NCBI GenBank assembly: GCA_025175895.1
Contig: CM046003.1
Coordinates: 94,129,172 to 94,193,171 of the forward strand
Length of the DNA stretch: 64,000 nt
Source of the DNA: Wurfbainia villosa
Lineage: Eukaryota > Streptophyta > Magnoliopsida > Zingiberales > Zingiberaceae
Direction: 5' to 3'
Under the pieces are notes generated by a model. The model saw only the letters and a list, made by a program, of their open reading frames with translations, was not told the DNA's origin and searched no databases. Positions 45,201 through 56,485 of the stretch are shown here, in pieces; within the stretch, counting starts at the first letter, position 1, and each line of letters starts with the position of its first letter. A program made the position numbers and the translations under genes.

Positions 45201-45971
45201 TCCCTTGACGAGTCTTCTTATATTCCTTAGCCCATGTATGTCATTACATATATGTGAGCCACACCCAGTATCCAATACCTAAGTGTTTGAGGAAATAGAA
45301 TGACAATCAATAACGAAGATATCTGAAGAAGATGGGGCATCCGATGCCTTATTCTTCTTCACGGACTCAAGATAAATCTTGCACTTTCTTCGCAAATGGC
45401 TCTCCTTGCCATAATGATGGCAAGTTTCCTTTTGTGCTAGTTCTACCTTCTTAGCCCTTCTCTTCTTTCCCTTCTGCTGCTCTTTTGACCTCCTCTTAGA
45501 ACCTTTCTTCGAGGAATCAACTAACAGCACTGTCCCCTGCTCATGCTTCTCAGAAGACTCCACAGTCTTCAGCATATTGAGCAGTACCACAGATGAACCT
45601 CCTAGCATCTCAGAGGTGAAGAGGAGCTTTGAGACTTCGAACCTTTCGAATCTCACTTGCTCATCAACCAACTCACAAAGATGAAGGACTACGATATGAG
45701 CATCCATATGCTCATGCTGCTTTCGTAGCTTGGGTTCCATCGTGGCTAGCATGATGCAACTCATTTGTTCAGAATCACTCACATGTTTCTGATAGGCCAA
45801 CAATTGGTCCAGAGTTGCATTGTCACTAGGATGGGCGGGAAGAGGCGCTTCGAGGACATACGCAAGCTTTTCCACCTTGAGAACAATTCTCAAGTTTCTA
45901 AGCTAGTCCAAGAAGTTCGGCCCAGTCAATTTATTTGAATCCAAAATGGAACGCAAATTCAAACACATCAT
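42299..45971 (-). pseudogene. F gag-pol relic
   Basis: ATG at 45971 (MMCLNLRSILDSNKLTGPNF), then a TGG-to-TAG stop near 45903. Gag has zinc knuckle CHHYGKESHLRRKC, again Tyr for the second Cys. A stop at 45276-45278 precedes the protease LDTGCGSHICND. GAG-pre-integrase and integrase run to a stop at 44394-44396, then TLLDMVRSMMNHATLPKSFW and YLKIWGCPAYVKR. The RT start is at 43700-43563, with a 2-bp loss near 43538 shifting frame, then RT (MDVKTAFLNGNLLEDVYM, YVDDILLIG) and RNase H. About 74 bp of RNase H around CDNNGAIA are deleted near 42498. The pol stop is at 42299-42301. Non-functional, but fewer lesions than C or the SIRE-like element. Confidence 0.92.
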
Positions 45972-46153
45972 GATCAATATATTAACTTAGAAATACAAAA
46001 CGAGCATATATGAGAAAGATGATTTTAAAATGTATCAATATACATTTATAAATCCCATTCATTTTTCGAATTTCAAAAAACCCTTAAAATCACTTCGGGA
46101 GATCGTAGGTCCATCTCCGAATGGGCTGATATCCATCATAGATAAGAACAACC

Positions 46154-46566
46154 TTGGAGTGAGTCCAACAAGCCATTCTTAGCTATGATGGTGGGTATCA
46201 AGTATACCGATTACATATCATGTATATGTAACTATCACAATGTGCTATCAACTAATTGAATGTTTACACATACATTGGGTTGTTAACACATTAACAAGTA
46301 TGCATCATATGCATAGCACCCAACTTCACCTCTCTTCACATCGACCTTGGAGTGAGTCCAACAAATCGATGCTCCAAGTTAAAGCCAACCCATTAATCGC
46401 GAAATAGTTTTAATATGGTTAGAGCGCATTCAACCAATTAGCCAGGCTTGGAGTGAGTCCAACAACCCAAACTAACGATTGACCTCTGACTCTTACCATA
46501 TTAGAGTTAAACTATTCCAATGATTTGAACATGTTCAGGTTCGAGCCGGGCTTGGAGTGAGTCTAA
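46154..46566 (-). repeat. Fourfold short hairpin motif in the F leader
   Basis: TTGGA-GTGAG-TCCAA at 46154-46168, 46347-46361, 46448-46462 and 46552-46566 (last with TCTAA), embedded in CTTGGAGTGAGTCCAACAA. Spacings are 193, 101 and 104 bp. Confidence 0.88.
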
Positions 46567-47241
46567 CAACCCAAACAAGAAACAGAACTCTGGTTCTAAC
46601 CATATTAATGGAAGGTGTAGGCTTTAATATTGAGTTAGGGTTTTTATGTCTCATCCTCTTTGCATGCAAATAACTATTATCTACATGGCATGGCATACAT
46701 TTACATGTCACGACACGCATGGCATAATGTTATGCATCTAATGCAATTACATGGCATACAATTATGTCATGTATATATTTCCTTATATGTCATAACTATT
46801 TATGGAAATAAAATATGTTTAAGATTTGATTCTCCAAATCAAATCATAATTAAATTAGGAAACAAATTTCCAAATCTAATCACATATTTTATTCATGGAA
46901 TTATTTGATTAAGGAAAATCTATTTAGGAAACCAATTTCCTAAATCATTAAAACTACTTATGGAAATAAAATATTTTAAGATTTGATTTCCCAAATCAAA
47001 TCATGATTAAATTAGGAAACAAATTTCCAGAATCTAATCAAATATTTTATTTATGGAAAATATCAATTTCCATAAATACTTCCAACTTTCCAAAAGTGGA
47101 AGATTTTCATAAATACTTCTAGACTTTCCAAAATTGAAAAATTTCCATAAATACTTATAAATTTCCAAAATTAGAAAATTTCCAGAAATACATTATGACT
47201 ATCGCAAAACCATTTTACGATTATGTCGAAACACAACCTGG

Positions 47242-47253
47242 GCTCTGATACCA
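47242..47253 (-). promoter_or_regulatory. Primer-binding site of F
   Basis: The complement reads TGGTATCAGAGC, one base from the 5' LTR at 47255. Confidence 0.92.
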
Positions 47254-47254
47254 C

Positions 47255-49460
47255 TGTTGGTTTTCCGGCACCGCGGCGTGTGTGTGTTCAATCATGTTTC
47301 GTAAACATGAGCACAGCGGAAGCAATTAAAAATAATAAATCTATATTTATTACAACACACACAACACACGCATACTATTACAACAAATGTAGACATAACC
47401 GTAAATTAAAATTTGCAATAAAAGGAAATTAAACTACGTTATACCTTTCGTATGACGTGTAGCGGGAACGACATCAACCGGAACGATCCTCGTAAGAATT
47501 GTCTCTATCCGTATCCACACCGAGCTCCTCGGGATGACTTCGCTAAGTCACGAGCTTCGTCTTCGTACGGGTTACTAGCCTCGTGTTGAAGACGACGTGA
47601 TCGAGAGATGATCACGATCCGAATCCAAATTCGGATCCAAAACGAGTTCTCAAAACTCGCTTCTCCGGAGAGGTATTCGTCAACCGTTTGACGAATCCTT
47701 CGTCCTCCACCTCAGAGGATTACCGGAGATCAAATCCCCGGTAAGTTAGCCGCTGTCGGAGCACTAACCGTCGTCCAAACGATGCTCCGACGAGCGGAGG
47801 AGAAGCTGTCCAGAAAACTGGACAGCTTGGTGGAGGAGTAGGCGCCGGCCAAAACAAGGAGAGAAAAGCCTCACCTTGATGCCAAACCTATAGGAGATCA
47901 CCGGAGGGTCGCCGGAGGTTCACCGTCTGAAGCTTGGTCACCGGCAACAAGTTGGTCGGTGGCAAAAGTGGTTGGGCGGCGACTCAAGGTCATTGGCGCC
48001 GAATTCACCAAGGAGGTGGGCGGCAACTTGCTTTAGGGTTTTGGATGATTAGGGTTTAACAATCCCTTAAGCCCACTTTTATAGAGAACTAATTCTCTAA
48101 ATGGTTAATGGATCATATCCATAAAGCCCGTTAACCCGCTCCATTAAGATAAGTTAAAATAAACCAAACCATGATGGTTTATTTTAAGTTAAAACGAACC
48201 GAACCAACTTTTGGTTCATTCGTTTAAAATAAACCAAACCCTTTGGTTTATTCTTATCCATTTGATTAGAACCAAACCATTTTGGTCCATCCATTACGTC
48301 TTCATAAGACGCAGCCCATCCACGCTTCCATTGCGACTGAAACAATTTCATGCTCGCTTTATGTTTGGTCCAACCAAACATAGTTTCTCTCGATGCGAGA
48401 ATCCCATTCTCAAGCTTGTTTAAATCCTTTGGATTACACTCGTTGCGTGTGACCAAATAGGTTCTCGGTTTATGTTGGCCGCCTATAATTAACCATTAAT
48501 TATAGAACGATCATGAGTGGCACCTAGTAGTACATCATGATCCCCAATTAACCAAAAGATCAACGGTTGATCCGTAACTATTTCTCAAACTCTTCAAGAG
48601 CTCGAATGAATCGTGCCCCATTCCCTTCACTCATCTTATACCCACTTGGTTCGTGACATGGTCTATTGTGTCACCCTCACTAGGTCGTCGACTACGCCAC
48701 ACCTAGCCCAAGTATCATTTCCTCGTCCCTACGGATTCTAGTTACTCCACATGTATCGAAGAGTACTTTACTCTAAACATGTAATGCTTTGGCCAAAGAC
48801 TTTAGTAACAATCCGACGAGAGGCCATGGGTATACATCTCCTCGCAAGGAGTGGTGAATCCTTTATAGGCTATTCAAACACCTTCGATCACTTCGACTTA
48901 TACCCAATCATCCCGGGTCCACATCTCCTCGGAGATGTTTGCTTAAGATGTCAAAGCATAAGTCTCCATGATCAAGATGACTTGAATACCGCAAGTCAAA
49001 GGAACATCGCACTTAAGCCACAGTAAGAACTTCATTGACATATCTATATATGCAGAGAACCATATGAAGTCTTACTAGGTCACTCCAATGAACTAGTTAC
49101 CATAACTAGCATCCACGATTAACTCGACATCACAATGTCTCCAGGAGAATCACCGCTTGATACACCAAGGAGTATACCTCGTGCTAGTCTCGACAGAATT
49201 GATGGTGTCCAAATCCATCAATTCATCGACTAGGGATAATTCCGATACATCACAATTACACATGTAGAGATACTCACTAGTTGTGATCCAATCACAAATT
49301 CTCTCATGCTGTGAATCGTATCGTGGACATTCAGTAAATGAGTTTAAGATCCAATCAAATACATTAAACATGTATACTCAAATAGTGAATCTTCATTTAT
49401 CATATAAATGGTTCATACATAAGGCGATTGCCTTAGGACATCTCTCATATATTACTAACA
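47255..49460 (-). repeat. 5' LTR of F
   Basis: 2206 bp. The plus strand begins TGTTGGTTTTCCGGCACCG and ends ATTACTAACA. TATA at 48077-48083 on the minus strand. R-U5 hairpins lie between 47480 and 47830. Confidence 0.92.
48077..48083 (-). promoter_or_regulatory. TATA box of the F 5' LTR
   Basis: The minus strand reads TTCTCTATAAAAGTGGGC, identical in the 3' LTR near 40910. Confidence 0.6.
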
Positions 49461-49465
49461 TCAAC

Positions 49466-50483
49466 ACCTTATTTTTGACGATATCCTTTCGCCACTAATC
49501 TAGCCTTATAGGTAATCACATTACCATCCATGTCGGTTTTCTTCTTGAAATCCCACTTGCACCCTATAGGCTTGATGCCTTCAGGTGGGTCAACTAAGTT
49601 CCAAACTTGGTTTTCATACATGGAATCCATTTTTGACTTCATGGCATCAAGCCACTTATCCTTTTCTGAACTTGTCAGCACTTCTTCATAACTGGTAGGC
49701 TCCTCATCATCAATGAGTAACACGTCGTTCGATTCACTTACGAGAAATCTATATCTCTCAGGAATGTTGCGTGTTCTACCAGATCTACGAAGATGTGGTG
49801 TTACAATAGGTCCAGCCAATTGCTCATCACTATGAGTTATCGGTTGTTGTGCTTCATCAGGTATCTCATCAATGTCTATTTGAGTCTCTCGAGCCTCCTC
49901 AAGCTCGACGACACTCCCACTGTTTTCTTGCAAGAGAAACTCTTTCTCTAGAAACACAGCATGCCTTGAAACAAACACCTTTTGTTCCACAGGATGATAG
50001 AATTGGTAACCCCTTGTTTCCTTAGGGTATCCAATAAATAGACATTTATCAGACTTAACATCTAATTTGTCTGATACAGTCCGCTTCACATAAGCAGGAC
50101 AACCCCGTATCTTCAAGTAAGATACATGAGGTTTCTTACTATTCCATATCTCATATGGAGTAGTAGAGACTAACTTGGTTGGCATTTTGTTTAACAAGTA
50201 AACAGTTGTCTGAAGTGCATAGCCCCAAAAGGACTTGGGAAGATTCGCATGATTCATCATTGACCTGACCATGTCCAACAAGGTCCGGTTACACCTCTCA
50301 GATACACTATTATGCTGTGGTGTATATGGCGGAGTCCATTGAGACAATATACCATTGTCTCTTAGATAATCAAGAAACTATTGACTTAAGTATTCACCAC
50401 CTCGATCCGATCGAAGTATTTTAATACTCTTGTCATGTTGTTTCTCTACTTCATTTCTGAATTCTTTGAACCTTTCAAAGGCT
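49466..50483 (-). pseudogene. E pol, integrase C-terminal part to RT start
   Basis: From 50483 down: integrase core remainder with a stop near 50379, then QWTPPYTPQHNSVSER, the catalytic-glutamate region (TLLDMVRSMMNHANLPKSFW), WGYALQ, a GKKPHVSYLKI-like segment, GYPKETRGYQFY, an acidic linker, and the RT start (QVWNLVDPPEGIKPIGCKW, ARLVAKGYRQK) up to 49466, where F is inserted. 292 codons are open. Confidence 0.9.
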
Positions 50484-50499
50484 ACTACAACAAAAAAGG

Positions 50500-50600
50500 C
50501 AATACACAACACTTAAAAGACATCGCTTTTTATAAAAAGCGTTGTTATTTGTAGTTTAACAACGCTTTTAGTGTAAAGCGTTCCAACTATATTTTCTTGT
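50500..50600. repeat. Left subterminal repeats of P
   Basis: CATCGCTTTTTATAAAAAGCGTTG, AACAACGCTTTTAG and AAAGCGTTCC follow each other within 100 bp, in both orientations, matching the right-end array. Confidence 0.75.
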
Positions 50601-50935
50601 AGTTAGGATACACATGCTACCTATAAAGTATTACCTGATATCTAATGACCATGCTAATACTATCAGAAATGAAATCGGGCATCTCGCATATAGCATCGCA
50701 TTATATGATGCCCTTACGAATCAAAAAGCAATACGTAACAAAAATTTAAATATAAAAAAATAAATTTTAAATAAATTATGAAAATATAATTTTATTTCAT
50801 TACAAAAATGAATGAAATAAAAAAATTAGCTTTATTTTATTAATTTTTTTTTCATGATTTTTCCCCATGATTTTTCATTTAAATATTATCTTTATTTTAT
50901 TTATATTATTTTATTTATTTTCTTATTTTTTTTCC

Positions 50936-51235
50936 CTTAAACCACTCCTAATTAAACCTGCGATTCGACTTCTCCTCTCCGTATCCCATCAGCGACCGCG
51001 ATCCATATTAGGGTTTCACTCCGCCAGCCATCGCCGCACCACCATTGAAGCATCCGTCGGCGCCGACGCTCCGAGCTTTTGTCGGTGCTCAAGTAAAAGC
51101 TGATAGCGGACAAAGGCACAGTGAGCAGCAAGCGAAGCCAGGCGTCGGCGATCAAACCATCCGTCGTCGATCAAGCATTTCATCGCCGCTCCGCCCTTTC
51201 ATCGTCACTCTGTCCTTTTATCGCCGCTAGGTTTG
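50936..51235 (+). other. GC-rich exon-like segment in P, origin unknown
   Basis: A CG-rich block stands out sharply from the AT-rich DNA around it, with CCGCCAGCCATCGCCGC-like text and a leader-like TTAGGGTTTCACTCC. It looks like a captured 5' UTR or first exon followed by a T-rich intron. No protein is recognisable in any frame, so I do not name the source gene. It might be the 5' part of the ClpB source, but nothing proves it. Confidence 0.4.
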
Positions 51236-52017
51236 ATGAATCTATGTAACAATAGCAAGTTCAATAACTGCTTTGGCAGCCAAACTAATTATTTTTGTCC
51301 ATAAGTAGTAAAATTGTGATATGTTGGATGGTATTGCTTCTACCTTTCTTAAAACTTTTCTTATCCTTGGATATTCTAAGCCCACACTAGATATTTTGTC
51401 TTACTACTTTTGCAATGATCAAACTATTTTTTTGTTGCATACAATTTTATGGGTCGTGGAGAGTGAATTGTGAACCTCAATATTGCTATACTGAAATTAT
51501 ATTTGCACATATATCAAACTATGTGTCTTGTTGGATTTGAGTCACTTTTTCTAGTGTCAGATTATGTAAAGGTGTTTGATTATTCTGGTATCCAAGGAAC
51601 AAAGTGCTTAAAAATTCAACCTTATTTTTTTTATTGACTCTGTCTTTGTGTGATTCACATAATTTGTTCAGCATTCACGTGACAACAGGTTATCTAGAGG
51701 TTATCTGGATTCTTTTTTCTTATGCTGAAAAACTCTTCCTTGCTATATAATTTAGTCAATAACAACACTTACACATTAGTCATTATCACTGTATCAGAAT
51801 GTACCATGAAATTGGTTGCATAGGTTGATGGTAGAGACCTGAAGATTAGACTAAGGTGTACCATTAAGCAGGGCTATGTAGATTCTTTTTTTTTCTTTTG
51901 ATGGTTGCTTAACAGAACTTCCTGTGTAATAATTCTCAGAGTACTCTTCAGCCTTTTATATTTATTATGATGCATAGATAATGGTCTATGTTTGTTGTTC
52001 TCCTAGGTAATTTTTTT
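51236..52017. other. Intron-like T-rich DNA inside P
   Basis: Rich in T-tracts and TTGTTG/CTTTT words, with no coding frame. It ends in TTGTTCTCCTAG at about 52000-52010, a plausible splice acceptor just before the ClpB-like segment. Confidence 0.4.
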
Positions 52018-52172
52018 CTCCAACGGCTGATATCTTTGGATATGGATTCACCTTCGGGCTAAATTTCGTGGTGACTTTGAAGAAAGATTGAAAGCTGTAC
52101 TAAAGGAAGTTTCTGCTTCCAATGGACAGATAATTCTATTCATCGATGAGATTCCTACTGTAGTGGGTGCAG
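52018..52172 (+). pseudogene. Captured ClpB/HSP100 exon fragment (Walker B region of NBD1)
   Basis: Translation gives LQRLISLDM, then 16 bases where 21 are expected (a 5-base loss shifting frame), then KFRGDFEERLKAVLKEVSAS and QIILFIDEIPTVVGAG. This is the Walker B stretch of the first AAA+ domain of the ClpB disaggregase; IILFIDEI is the ATP-hydrolysis motif. Proline replaces the usual histidine in DEIHTVVG. The segment ends GCAG followed by GTTGGT, a credible 5' splice site, so genomic DNA rather than cDNA was captured. From memory it looks nearest to the organellar, perhaps mitochondrial, ClpB. It cannot encode a working protein. Confidence 0.88.
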
Positions 52173-53999
52173 GTTGGTTTTTCCCTTCTTATCCATTAAC
52201 TTTAAGTCAGTACAAATACAAATGGAGACTATGATGGGCTTATAATGTGATGAGATTTATGAGATAAATTATTGAAGAAGTAGAAACTATCGAGAGAGAT
52301 TCACTACGATCAATATTAAGATTATCTTATTTATCATAAACAATTTGAAATACACTATTTATGTGATTGTTGTTTTCATTAACACTTGGTATTTTTTGTG
52401 TGTATTCACAGTTTATAAAAATGTCATACTCTCGAGAAGAAATTGATGAGGTGCGGTCCGAATTCACAATTTTGCAGTTAGATGATTCAACTCTAAGGTT
52501 GATGCATTAGCTCTGTGAGATTTTTAATGTTGATTGACCTATATATGATAAAAGTTTGCTGCACTCAATGTGGGTCTCTGATCTACCAAGTACTAACTCA
52601 TTTTGGATTTCTCAAGGTTAATGATTTTGTAGTTTTCGAATGGAGATTCTGCAATTAGATGATTAGGCTGCTTTGTTGCTATTCATATATCTGAATAACT
52701 TCATTTTCTTTCTTCATATATTTAACAAGTTCATCAAATGCAGTTTGTTCATAGCTTCAGCACCGCATCGGGAAAAAACATACAAGAAACATGTTGGTTG
52801 AATGCTTTTTCTTGTAAACAATTGAACCAAAATTTACCTTGAGAAACCTGGAAGCCTTCTATCTTCATCGTGCTTTCTGATTCTGCAGTTGAGTCCCCTC
52901 TTTGAGTTATGAGTTCATCATCCATATGCATGGATAGCTAAAAGTAGCATATTATTATTACGACTCACGGTTTTTCACCGCACCTTTGTAAGAGTGATTG
53001 ATTAAACCTTAATAAAGAATTACTTCTCATCTTTTTCGAGATAGAGGAAGAACAACTTTTTAACAACAGTAATATTACTTTCATGGATAGGTTTGTATCC
53101 ATGCATGTATACATGCCTCCTCGTACATGCACGCCTTTATCACGGTATAAATCAAGCATCAGAAGGATTAGAATGATTGAAAATTAACTTATAGTCTGTA
53201 ATATAGATGTAAAGTAAGTAAAATGACCATATTTACCCATCCATATGCATGTGGAATTGTTTTTTCTAGGATTTCTTTTCTTCTGCAGTACTTGGTGATC
53301 TTCTATGATTATTTTTTTTTTTTTGTAGTTGTTGCCTTCAGCATTGACAATGAAGTTGAAGAAAATTTAAGGGAAATAGATTTTTGTAAGTTTACTCTGT
53401 GTCCAAAATTCAACTAATATTTTGATGCTTGTATCATATATTTCTTCTGTGCAAAAGACTTCTGTTCACTCGTGAAAACAAAGCTATTCTTCGCTTGATA
53501 GAATGCAAATTTCAGCTTGTGCCCCAATAATTATCTTTATGTTGGCTCTTTTCTTGAGATATTGTCAAATTATTGTTAGGAATCTATGCAAGATTTATAT
53601 TGATCATTTTAATTATAATGTAATAATTTTTTCCTCGCAGATGAATGTGAAAAGAAACTCAAAGGGGAATTTTTTGGCAAGATGCAATTCAGAAAGTTTC
53701 AATCTAAGAAGCAAGATAGGTTGGAACTAATATGCATGTCTAGTATGTAGGTTTTTTGTTTAATTTTGTAAACTTAACTTGGATCCCAAGTTTATGAATT
53801 ATGACTTCACACTTTACGTTTTTTATTATTTGTCAATTATGCACTATTTATGTTTCAATTGTAAGGAGATTGATTAATTATGCTTTAATGATATTTTAAT
53901 TGGTGTTATTTATAAGTGTTTAATTAAGTAGTTCTTTGTGTAATATAATAAACAACATTTTTGTAGATATAAAAAATAACGGTTTTTATTTATTGATAA
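52173..53999. other. Remaining interior of P, possible further gene fragments
   Basis: Mostly AT-rich with no protein I can name. Exon-like pieces include 52421-52500 (MSYSREEIDEVRSEFTILQL) and 53640-53747, where a TTTTTTCCTCGCAG acceptor precedes an open stretch reading DECEKKLKGEFFGKM in one frame. Either could be a captured exon or chance. Confidence 0.35.
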
Positions 54000-54490
54000 A
54001 AATTGATATTTAATTTCAAACGACAATGCTTTTTATCCATTGCAAAAAGCATTGTATATGCTAAAAGACAACACTTTTAAACCACGGTAAATTCGCTATA
54101 TGTGTTAAAAAGACCACTTTAATTCGTTGTAAAAGTGTTGTCGTTTCTAACGACAATACTTTTTATCCGTTGTAAAAGCATTGTCTTTTCTAGCAAAGAC
54201 AACATTTTTTATGGGTTGCAAAAGCGTTGTCATTGCGAAACACTACAACATTTTTTTTTCCGTTGCAAAAGCGTTGTCTTTACTAGAAAAGACAACGCTT
54301 ATTCTCCGTTGCAAAAGCGTTGTATTTGCGAGAAAAGACAACGTTTTTTTTCCGTTGTAAAAGCGTTGTCTTTTCTAGAAAAGACAACGCTTTTTTATCC
54401 GTTGTCATTAGTCGGACTTTTAACAACAGTGGCTTTAACAACGCTTTTACAACCACATAGAAAACGGATAAAAAACGTTGTCTATGAGCT
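54000..54490. repeat. Right subterminal repeat array of P
   Basis: About eight units of 45-50 bp built from AAAGACAACGCTTTTT..CCGTTGCAAAAGCGTTGTCTTT, alternating orientation so that neighbours could pair. CACTA transposase is known to bind short subterminal repeats of this type. Confidence 0.8.
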
Positions 54491-54503
54491 TTTTTCTTGT
54501 AGT

Positions 54504-55900
54504 TCAGACTTGTGTTTCATCAAGAACACATATCCAAACCGTGAGTGATCATCGGTGAAGGTAATGAAGTAGCTATAGCCTCCTAAAGCTTGAGTTGACA
54601 TAGGTCCACATACATCAGTATGTATTAGACCTAACAACTCTCCCACTCGTTCACCTTTTCCTGTAAAAGGTAACTTAGTCATCTTGCCTTTTAAGCATGA
54701 TTCGCATGAATCGTATGAATCCAATTCAAACGATTCCAGAATTCCACATCGGTGTAATTCGAACATGCGTTTCTTGCTTACATGGCCAAGACGACAATGC
54801 CACATGTAGGAGTCTAATTGATTATCCTTTCGAGCACGCTTGTTGCTCGCTTCGATATTGAAAACATCACTGGATACGTCCAACGTATAAACACCATTGC
54901 TTAAAGTTCCAGTTCCATAAAGAACTCCATTCAAAGTTATGTAACAACAATTGTTACTAAAAGTCAAATGGTACTCATTTCTATTTAAACAAGAAATAGA
55001 AATGATGTTCTTTATCAATGAAGGAACATAAAAGCAATTGTCCAGTTCTAAGACAAGTCCTGCAGGGAGTTTCAACAAATACGGTCCGATGGCGAGTGCA
55101 GCAACCTTTGCTTCATTCCCAACACGTAAATTTGACTCTCCCTTGACGAGTCTTCTTCTATTCCTTAGCCCATGTATGTCATTACATATATGTGAGCCAC
55201 ACCCAGTATCCAATACCCAAGTTTCTGAGGAAATAGAATGACAATCAATAACGAAGATATATGAAAAAGATGGAGCATCTTATGCCTTATTCTTCTTCAC
55301 GGACTCAAGATAAATCTTGCAATTTATTCGCCAATGACCCTGCTTGCCATAATGATGGCAAGTGCCCTTTTGAGCTGGTCCTGTCTTTTTCTTCTTCCCC
55401 TTCTGTTGTTCCTTTGACTCCCTCTTAGAACCTTTCTTCAAGGAATCAACTAACAACACTGTCCCCTGCTCATGCTTCTCAGAAGGCTCCACAGTCTTCA
55501 GCATGTTGAGCAGTACCACAGATGAACCTTCTTGCATCTCAGAGGTGAAGAGGAGCTTGGAGACTTCGAACCTTTCGAATCTCACTTGCTTATCAAACAA
55601 CTCATAAAGATGAAGGACTACGATATGAGCATCCATATGCTCATGCTGCTTCCGTAGCTTGGGTTCCATCATGGCTAGCATGATGCAACTCATTTGTTGA
55701 GAATCACTCACATGTTTCTGATAGGCCAACAATTGGTCCAGAGTTGCATTGTCACTAGGACGGGCGAGAAGAGGCGCTTCGAGGACATTTGCAAGTTTTT
55801 CAACCTTGAGAACAATTCTCAAGTTTCTAAGCCAGTCCAAGAAGTTCGGCCCAGTCAATTTATTCGAATCCAAAATGGAACGCAAATTCAAAGACATCAT
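54504..55900 (-). pseudogene. E gag, protease and integrase N-terminal part
   Basis: ATG at 55900 (MMSLNLRSILDSNKLTGPNF). Gag (DWLRNLRIVLKVEKL, MEPKLRKQHEHMDAH) ends in a zinc knuckle CHHYGKQGHWRINC whose second Cys is Tyr. A stop lies at 55277-55279, after which the same frame gives the protease site LDTGCGSHICND (about 55215), the GAG-pre-integrase motif (MWHCRLGHVSKKRM, CESCLKGKMTKLPF) and the integrase core (LIHTDVCGPM, TFTDDHSRFGYVF) until P interrupts at 54503. A single stop breaks 460 codons. Confidence 0.9.
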
Positions 55901-56073
55901 GATCAATCTTAGAAATACAAAACGAGCATATATGAGAAAGATGATTTTAAAATGCATCATTATACATTCATAAATCTCATTCATTTTTCGAATTTCAAAA
56001 ACCTCAAAATCACTTCGGGAGATCGTAGTTCCATCTCCGAATGGGCTGATATCCAACATAGATATGAACAACC

Positions 56074-56485
56074 TTGGAGAAAGTCCAACAAGCCATTCAT
56101 AACTACGATGGTAGGTATCAAATATACCGATTGCATATCTCGTATATGCAACTATCACAATGTGCTATCAACTAATTGAATGTTCACACATACATCGGGT
56201 TGTTAACACATTAACAAGTATGCATCATATGCATAGCACCCAACTTCACCTCCCTTCACATCGACCTTGGAGAGAGTCCAACAAGTCGATGCTCCAGGTT
56301 AAAGTCAACCCATTAATTGAGAAATAGTTTTAATATGGTTAGAGCGCATTCAACCAAATAGCCCCGATTGGAGAGAGTCTAACAACCAAAGCTAACGATT
56401 GACCTCTGACTCTTACCATATTAGTATTAAACCATTCCATGGTTTGAACATGTTCGGGTTCGAGCCAGACTTGGAGAGAGTCCAA
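56074..56485 (-). repeat. Fourfold short hairpin motif in the E leader
   Basis: Copies at 56074-56088, 56267-56281, 56368-56382 (one arm mutated) and 56471-56485, each CTTGGA-GAGAG-TCCAA-like with a 5-bp stem and 5-base loop, followed by CAACAA-like text. Spacings of 193, 101 and 103 bp match those in F. Confidence 0.85.

Larger units (their letters stand above)
45972..47254 (-). other. 5' leader of F
   Basis: 1.28 kb without a gene, collinear with the E leader: four hairpin motifs near gag, CATGGCAT/ATGTCATG-rich DNA (46680-46800), then AT-rich AAATTTCC.AATCTAATCA repeats (46800-47200), then the PBS. Confidence 0.75.
40098..49460 (-). mobile_element. Copia element F, same family as E, uninterrupted
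   Basis: TSD TCAAC (40093-40097 and 49461-49465), inserted in the RT region of E. 9363 bp with LTRs 40098-42284 (2187 bp) and 47255-49460 (2206 bp), PBS, leader, gag-pol and PPT. It aligns with E along its length and helps define E's original sequence where E is interrupted. Confidence 0.93.
50484..54503. mobile_element. CACTA-like DNA transposon P carrying gene fragments
   Basis: It splits the E integrase exactly: flanks CAAAGGCT and TCAGACTTG join to the uninterrupted F sequence at 44558-44574. Ends form an imperfect inverted repeat, ACTACAACAAAAAAG on the left and the complement of CTTTTTTCTTGTAGT on the right, close to the CACTACAAGAAAA terminus of plant CACTA elements minus the first C. 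Subterminal repeats around AACGCTTTT/AAAAGCGTT fill both ends. No transposase is visible, so it is non-autonomous. I find no 3-bp duplication, which weakens the class call. Confidence 0.7.

Noticed and set aside
50867..51230. Small frames over the GC-rich part of P as an intact gene
   Set aside because: No domain, no consistent frame and no continuation into the ClpB-like segment; at best a captured exon fragment.
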